NCBI GenBank assembly: GCA_034770075.1
Contig: CM068382.1
Coordinates: 1,984,001 to 2,048,000 of the forward strand
Reading direction: 5' to 3'
DNA: 64,000 bases
Origin: Aralia elata
Taxonomy: Eukaryota; Streptophyta; Magnoliopsida; Apiales; Araliaceae
In this document: in pieces, positions 57,653 through 64,000 of the stretch
Numbering within the stretch: position 1 is the stretch's first letter
Layout of the letters: each line of letters starts with the position of its first letter
The notes under the pieces: generated by a model
Told to the model about the DNA's origin: nothing
The model's input: only the letters and a program-made list of their open reading frames with translations
Databases searched by the model: none
Position numbers and translations under genes: made by a program

Positions 57653-60600
57653 TTACAGGGACTTGATATTCTGATTTTCCGATACTTCTAGTTGGGGAGG
57701 CAAGAGATTCAAAAAGCTTCCTTCTGTCTTATGATCATCAGCTGTATCTGATGTTTCAGATTCATCCTCTGTAAGAAGAAAACCCAATATGATGAGAATA
57801 ATCACAAGTAAGAGGTAACGCGTATAGTAACCTAGTGACTGTTACAACTTTTGCCATTCAAGGGGAAAAAACTAACAATTCCTCCCAATATTTTGTATCT
57901 AAATAATACTCTACTTTGTTCCACAAAAAGAATCTCATTTGCCATAAAAAGTGTTCTCATTTTATCGATGATAGTATAAAAAATTACACACTGTTCTTAA
58001 GTTTAACATCACAATTTCACTATTATGCCACCATTACAAAACTAAACACCCATTATATTTAGGGATAAACATAGGAAAAAAAATTACCCTTAAAAGTATA
58101 CAAATTTATAAATGGGACTTTTTTTGTGGAACAGATGGAGAATGTGTACACATGAAAGAGACCTTATTAACAGAGGAAATGACCCAAATGCTCATGAAAC
58201 CTAGTAAGAATAGCTTCAAGGGAGTCTAACAACTTTGGATAAGATGTAAGCTCGCTAAAAGAGATTCTACGTATCAGAATCACGACAGACATATAAGTAT
58301 CAGAATCATCATGACAGATTCTTTCTATATCTCTTTTAATGTTATTATTCATTGATGCAACTTTACATCTAAGTATCAGAATCATGAAAGATTATGACGT
58401 GTGAAAATGCACATTACATCCCAAGATATCGGCTGACAAAACTTTTATATTTTCGAGGACAAAATGCATAAGCCTACCAAAGAGTGACTGGATGGTTGGT
58501 CTTTTTGGTTTGGTGTTTTTCTTCTTTAATTCAGCTGCAAGAAAGCATAAAACAGACCAATCAGTCACAAGAGAAGACAAATACCAAACTTTGAATTTAA
58601 TCAATAATAAGACTTAATGACCAAAAAAACCCATTGAACTCCAGTCAAGCTATCAAAAAAAAACTACCTTTTTGTACCAAAACCATTAAACTTTCAAACA
58701 ATTGTCAAAAATGCCCAAAATTTGACCAACTATTATGTAAACATCAACAGACATGTAAGTTCGTATTGTCAACTAGAGAAATGCAGAGAAAGAAACTTAT
58801 ACAGAGAGAGAGAGAGATACCCATTCCAGGAACTTGATAATCATTGACAATTTCAAAGTTCTTATACGTGTAACCAACAAAGTTAACATCCTTGGAGGAA
58901 AGCATCTATAGAAACAAAAGAAGAAATAAGAAAGAAACCAAAAGATAAAACAGAAGAGTGAAGACGAAAGGAGGAAGAGAAAATTACAAAGTCTTTGCAC
59001 AGTCGAGATGTTCGTAAAGGGGATGTCAAAATGGAAGGCAAATTCACATTAGACATGGCAATTCATATAGAAATAGCAGACTCTATCAGCAGAATTCATT
59101 CATCGAAAGAAGTTTCTCAGACATGTTCTAGCAGATTCACATAATCAACATGGCCATCATTCCCCAGACACATGCAGGTGCACAATAGCTGTTAGTCCAA
59201 AACAGGAATAAATACACCGAGGGGGAAACATATTTTTGGAATCATGTCGTGTCTAGTGTAGCATGGATCCTATTTAGATATACAATATCTGCGGATGACA
59301 CATGCTAAGTATAACCTGAGACCCAGAAGCATGTGTCTAGTGAACATACAAGTCATTATGTGCCCGATCATTGTTTCTGTAGGCCTGTATGCTACAGCAA
59401 ATAACTCTCAATTTTTTTTTCTCCGAATAGTTAATATCCCACTTGTAAGCTCTTGCAATCTGATTGTTTCCATTGAGCCAATTAATATCTGGGAAATTCC
59501 CTTCTAATTTACACAGAGAACAAGTAGCATAAACAAAAGCTCAAGATTTTGAGCACCCAAATGAATAGAATATTTGCAAAGCCATTTTAGAAGCTACTTG
59601 CAATTTTATTTTCCAGAGAACCTAAAGTGCCCTTTTGCAAAATTGGAAAGCAGCAGAGCGGACTATTTTAATAGCCCAGTTATAAGTAATAGCCCAGTTA
59701 TAAGTCCCTTGTCATTTTCTACCACCAAAGAACTTCACATATCCAAATTACAAAAAGTAGCAATAAACTGGTGAAGCTTAATTTTGATGGATAATGTGGG
59801 TCCCAAGCATGGGGATTGGACTGGTGATGTTTAATTTTGGAGCCAACAATATATTGCCGTGGAAAAGAATTACTACTGCAAGTGCAGAAATAAGTATGAA
59901 AATTAAAGCAGCACTTGAGACTTGGACTGCTGCTTAATAATCATGGCAACGTAGTTGAACCAGTGAGCTTACTTTTCTCCATGGACCAGATTTTGACGAA
60001 ATCTGAGCTTGGTTTTCTGACTGCACGACAAAATAGGCAGAAAAACTAAGTACAGTCAACAGATAGAAGATTCAAACCATGCATCTCCATATCTCAAATA
60101 AAATGATTAAGCAACATATTTACCTCGTCAAACTTTTCAAAGTTTTGAGTGTCTAATTCATCATTGACTTCAGGAATGAAAGCAGCTTCCATTTCATATA
60201 ATCTGTCCCAGTCAACACCTTCAAACCAAGGATGAGCCTGAAATAAAAGAACAAACAGGTAACACACTCTATTTCTGACTCACTTGTGGAACAAATACAA
60301 GAACACAGAACTCAGAACTGAACACACCATACAACACCTTTATTTCATCTGCACCTTTTGAACCCAGCCTCTGATTTACATTACAAAGTAGTTTGCTGGT
60401 AAGGTCTTTAGCTTCTGAAGACAAATGTGCTTCTTCAGGAAACTTCAAGTGTGTTCTCCAGTTAACTATCTGCATGTATGAGGAAAATAAAATCCTTCAG
60501 ATAATAAATAATTTGGGTATGCTTTTCTATTATCTAAAGGGGTTGGGGTTTCAGAAAATGTTAAAACAATTACTTCCATGCAAATAACCAATCAAGCAGG

Positions 60601-61413
60601 GACAACCAAAACAGCATTAGAAGGCAAAAGAAAAGATAAGAGAATTAATTTTTTTTAAAAATACATAGAGCAGGAGCATTATTAGTTGACTTTAGAAACA
60701 GAAAGAAATAAGATAATGGAGATAAACAGATGGCTAGTTTGAGACAGCTGAGTGCCAACAAAACAGCTGCTGTTGACTTGACAAAGCCCATCCTAGAAAT
60801 ATTCTACTGCCTTTTTTACTTAGCTTTTTTTGTTAAGATATACGCCTCTTAAATAACCGTAGGCAGACATGTAGATATACAGATTAAAAAAAAAAAATGC
60901 TTCATGATATAGGACAAAAATAGACTCCCCCAATATATGAAATTTGATGAAGCCAATCAGTTGAGCTTTTAAGATTCAGTTTTGGCCCAAAAGGCTTCTT
61001 AAGGTTCTTAAAAATGAGCCATGTTCATTTGTAGCATATATGGGTTGTATATGAAGTAAACACGTAAGTTGATAACAAACTAGCAACATCACTGATAAGC
61101 GTTTATGATCAAATTATCAACCAAAAAAAAAAAAAAGAAGCTGGAGGAGTGGGTTGGGGCAAGAACATTACAGGCCAGCAGGGCCAGCGCATTCTCTTGA
61201 AGCCTATTAGAAACATAAATTTTGACAAACTGGCTTCACACTCTCAACCGTCATGATTGGATAATCAAGCAAACCCCTGGGATATTTTCTGGCATTACTT
61301 AAACAAAAAGGCACAACTATAAACTTACCTTCCTACAAGTTGAAATAGGGTCATCAGAATAGAATGGTGGATAACCCACGAGCATTTCAAACATAATAGC
61401 ACCAAGTGACCAC
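57653..61413 (-). CDS. NDR: NDR-family AGC protein kinase, 3' part (7 exons; 5' part outside the window)
   Basis: Minus-strand exons: 61413-61329, 60469-60338, 60237-60124, 60020-59973, 58905-58821, 58534-58478 and 57768-57653, all in phase, encoding the last 211 residues. The first exon starts inside the kinase domain (WSLGAIMFEMLVGYPPFYSD, subdomain IX), and its first base completes a preceding Trp codon. Then come CRK-IVNWRTHLKFPEEAHLSS and CNVNQRLGSKGADEIKAHPW (end of the kinase domain), then the AGC tail with the hydrophobic motif FVGYTYKNFE, whose Thr is the site used by MST/Hippo-type upstream kinases. KKKNTKPKRPTIQSLF follows, and the plant NDR end SFLNLLPPQLEV, here extended by SENQNIKSL. 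NDR kinases act with MOB co-activators in cell polarity and growth. No upstream exon was found from 61414 to 64000, so the interrupting intron exceeds 2.5 kb. Confidence 0.94.
57909..58140. mobile_element. Stowaway-like MITE in the last NDR intron
   Basis: The left end CTCTACTTTGTTCCACAAAA and, read inward from the right, CTCCATCTGTTCCACAAAAA are inverted copies. TA precedes the left end; the right flank is AA, so the duplication has decayed. It lies between the exons ending at 58478 and starting at 57768. Confidence 0.7.
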
Positions 61414-61605
61414 CTGCAGAATGCTAACAAAATAAATTAGTCCTAGCAGATAGAATAGGAAAATTTACTTATCGGCTGTGTTTCTGGGCCCTATGATGAA
61501 CCTTTAGATAGAATAGGAGAGTGCTTTGAATTAAGACAAATCTGTGAGTTTTGTCATAAATTTTGTTTGGACTCATTAGGTTTGGCCCATTACCTTGAGT
61601 GAGTG

Positions 61606-62001
61606 ACACGGGAAGGATTATTCGTTAAGATTCGCTATAATTTATGTTTTGGTATATATGGACAATTTAAATATTTGATGTATTTTTATTTATTAATTAA
61701 TTGAATCTGGAACTTTGCGATCACAGGAATCCACAAAGGAGAGATAAAAGACTATAGAACAGCCATCAAAATAATCTAATAATTCAATAATGATGAGAGT
61801 TGTACCATGATAATAACCCTATGAGACTATTTATATTACCTAAACCCTAAAATTAAAGAAAATCTAATAAACTTAAAAACTAAGCCCAAAACATAAACGG
61901 ATTGTCCTAATTAATAAATAAAAATACATCAAATATTTTAATTGTCCATATATACCAAAACATAAATTATAGCGAATCTTAACGGATAATCCTTCCCGTG
62001 T
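61606..62001. mobile_element. Long terminal inverted repeat element in the NDR intron
   Basis: Arms 61606-61702 and 61909-62001 are near-perfect inverted repeats of about 95 bp, starting ACACGGGAAGGATTATTCGT. They are separated by about 200 bp of unrelated AT-rich sequence. AGTGAG lies just outside both ends (61598-61603 and 62003-62008), but the exact target duplication is unclear. Confidence 0.82.
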
Positions 62002-63269
62002 TAGTGAGACCTACGGTGTACAACTTTACCTTTTGTCATGAAGATGTGATCTTATCCACTAATAGGTCTTGTTCTAAGCGCAATCCTCTCATCTTAGGGT
62101 AGGATATCCAAACACCTTAAATCACGGAAACTTCCCTTTTTTTTTGGTTGACAACCTATGTTGGGCTGACTAAGCCCGCTATTCTATTCTAATAGGGTCT
62201 TATTTTGTGATGGGTTAAGCCTCCACCTTATGCTGGGTTAAGGGCTTTTTTCCTCAATTTCTTCACTTGTAGTCTAGGCTTTGCTTGGCATTGGGTTTCG
62301 ATATAGCTTGCTTACCCGATCTTGGATTAAACCTCTGCTCTCCTAATTAAGTCTATAGGTTGTGGTTTGGGTTCAATCTTATAAGTTTAGCTTAGGTCTA
62401 TCAATCAATCTATCATAAAGCCCCAAGCTGAATTTAGACGGGGCCTTGCATTAGGCCCAAAATTCCTTGTAACGCTCTAAGAGGGAGGCTTATATTCCAT
62501 AGTGTTCAACCAACATGGGTTTTAGTTAAGTCTACATCCATTTTAGAATATGATCTTTTATGTAGCCCAACACATAGAGAGTTCCCTCACTTAGTCTGAT
62601 CCCATTTCTTCTATTACGTTTAGTGATGGTTTTTTCCTTTTAGGATTTGCTTTCGATCCCATATCATGTTGTGCTAAGCACATTTTTCTTATTAGGTCTT
62701 AGATTGCATACCATGCAAGTCTTTCACTATCCATACATGTCATAAATCTTTTATATAGGATGATCTTAGAAAGCAAAAAAGTGTTAGGCATTTGCATGAT
62801 GGAGGTAAACCATAGCCTAGGAAGAAGCAGGCAAATAATAATAGGTGAATAGAACCCACCTCGGAAAATTATATAAGCTGCTTCCGAAAACTATTACTGC
62901 AGATTGACATCAGAAACGGCCCAAACCTAGGATGTGAAGCTTCTTGTTAAATAAAAAATTAAGACTTGAAATTCGTTTATAGAGAAAAAGGAAGACAATT
63001 ATAAAAATATGATTTTAAGTAAATTAGATTAGATTCTTTAATATAGTATCAACATAACAATAACATTATAAAGTGATATAGGCATTTCTCCATTCCATCA
63101 ACCGAGAAAGGCCCCTGCGTTATACTAACTAGGAGTGCGCTTCTTTATTCAAAGCACAAATAAATTATGAAATAAACCCACATATAAAAAGTAGATTGGT
63201 CTGCTCATTATTTGTGTTTTATTAATTCTTGCAATACAAATAAGACCTCCATTATACTAGTAAGAATAA

Positions 63270-64000
63270 AATGCAAATGTAGCACCTGAGCTTTAGGTGT
63301 TTTTGGATATTGAGCTCCTTTCTGTTAGTCAACGCGAAATGAAGCCCCTTTTCTGTCAAAAAATTTGGATACTGAACCTTCAGGTGTCATATGTGCTTTG
63401 ACTTGCCTACGTGGCACACGTGGCACCGCTGATGTGTACTCGGATTTAATCCCAAAACCTCGTGTTTGAGGTTTTGGCCATGAGACCACCCGAGCACCAC
63501 AAGCCTAGCTACTTAGATTAGCCAAAGAATAAATTAAATACTAAATTAATTTCTATCCAAATTCAATTACAAAATCTTAAACTTTTCTCCCGCTCTCCAT
63601 CTTCCATCTTAGCCTCCTTGCTTCACATCCGGCCCACCCACTCTCCCTTTCCTTCATCTTCTTCCACTTCGGCCCACCAACTCTTCCTCTTCCACCACTT
63701 CGGACGTCTCTTCCTCAGAGCATCCATGTTCTGTTTCGGATCTGGTATTATATGTGCTTATTACTCATCTAGTCCATAAATCAGATTTGAGTTGTTAGTT
63801 GTTGGTACCGTGCTCCTCTTTTGGAACGCTAGGTTGCTGACTATTAATGAGTTTGCAATCAAATCTAACTTGTGCTTCTTGTTAATTCCAACTATTAGAT
63901 TGCGTTGTTTTTTATTGTTTTGTTTTCTTTTCAATCTAAGCTAGTTTTATGCTTATTGTATATCCCCAACTTAGATTAGATTGGGCAACTGTGTTGCCCT
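63270..64000. mobile_element. Probable Mutator-like element, left part only
   Basis: From about 63280 the sequence has inverted and direct copies of CACCTGAGCTTTAGGTG and GGATATTGAGC/GGATACTGAACC-type words, as at the ends of Mutator-like elements such as the one at 51061. It then passes into gene-like, C-rich sequence (CTTCCACTTCGGCCCACC twice, at about 63600-63680). The right end is outside the window, so this is tentative. Confidence 0.35.

Larger units (their letters stand above)
61414..64000 (-). other. Long NDR kinase intron (partial) rich in insertions
   Basis: No kinase exon is recognisable here. The stretch holds the inverted-repeat element at 61606-62001. It also holds about 700 bp of sequence repeating GGGTTAAG, TAGGTCTT and AGCCC words (62010-62800, origin unclear) and the start of another probable DNA element from about 63270 to the window edge. 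Confidence 0.55.

Overview
The window is nuclear DNA from a flowering plant, most likely a eudicot. It has AT-rich introns and intergenic DNA, plant-specific gene families (a RIC CRIB protein, small zinc-finger proteins with EAR motifs, a plant NDR kinase C-terminus), Stowaway, Mutator, hAT and Harbinger type MITEs, and a ribosomal-protein promoter with site II and telo-box motifs. Species cannot be told from the sequence. Exon models were built by hand from splice signals, phase continuity and recognisable protein families; every internal junction of the six conserved genes joins in frame.

Left block (1-9.8 kb): a ROP-interactive CRIB protein gene (minus), a glycolipid transfer protein gene of the GLTP1 type (minus) and the gene for 60S ribosomal protein L14 (plus), which has one GC-AG intron.

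Middle block (10.4-31.4 kb): an accessory region made of a large tandem duplication. Copy 1 (about 10415-19118) and copy 2 (about 20748-31368) each carry two small intronless minus-strand genes. Gene A encodes a one-finger C2H2-like protein lacking its second zinc histidine, with two EAR motifs. Gene B encodes a canonical one-finger C2H2 protein with LxLxL motifs. Copy 1 of B has a premature stop that removes a C-terminal EAR motif. The copies serve as each other's empty sites, so later insertions can be placed to the base: a 201-bp Mutator-like MITE in copy 1, and a 1.25-kb Harbinger-like and a 1.36-kb Mutator-like element in copy 2. The spacer between copies holds a nested foldback element and a SINE-like retroposon.

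Right block (31.4-64 kb): three multi-exon minus-strand signalling genes. These are a PP2A regulatory B'' subunit (12 coding exons, 537 aa), a casein kinase 1-like kinase (15 coding exons, 470 aa) and the 3' part of an NDR-family AGC kinase whose 5' exons lie beyond base 64000. Their introns hold many small DNA transposons; one Stowaway element abuts a splice donor of the kinase gene.

No RNA gene or CRISPR array was seen. Nothing here amounts to a clearly new multi-gene system. The best leads are the duplicated pair of compact putative repressors with asymmetric decay, the MITE that brings two CACGTG cores upstream of only one copy, the MITE at a splice donor, and two nested-palindrome elements.
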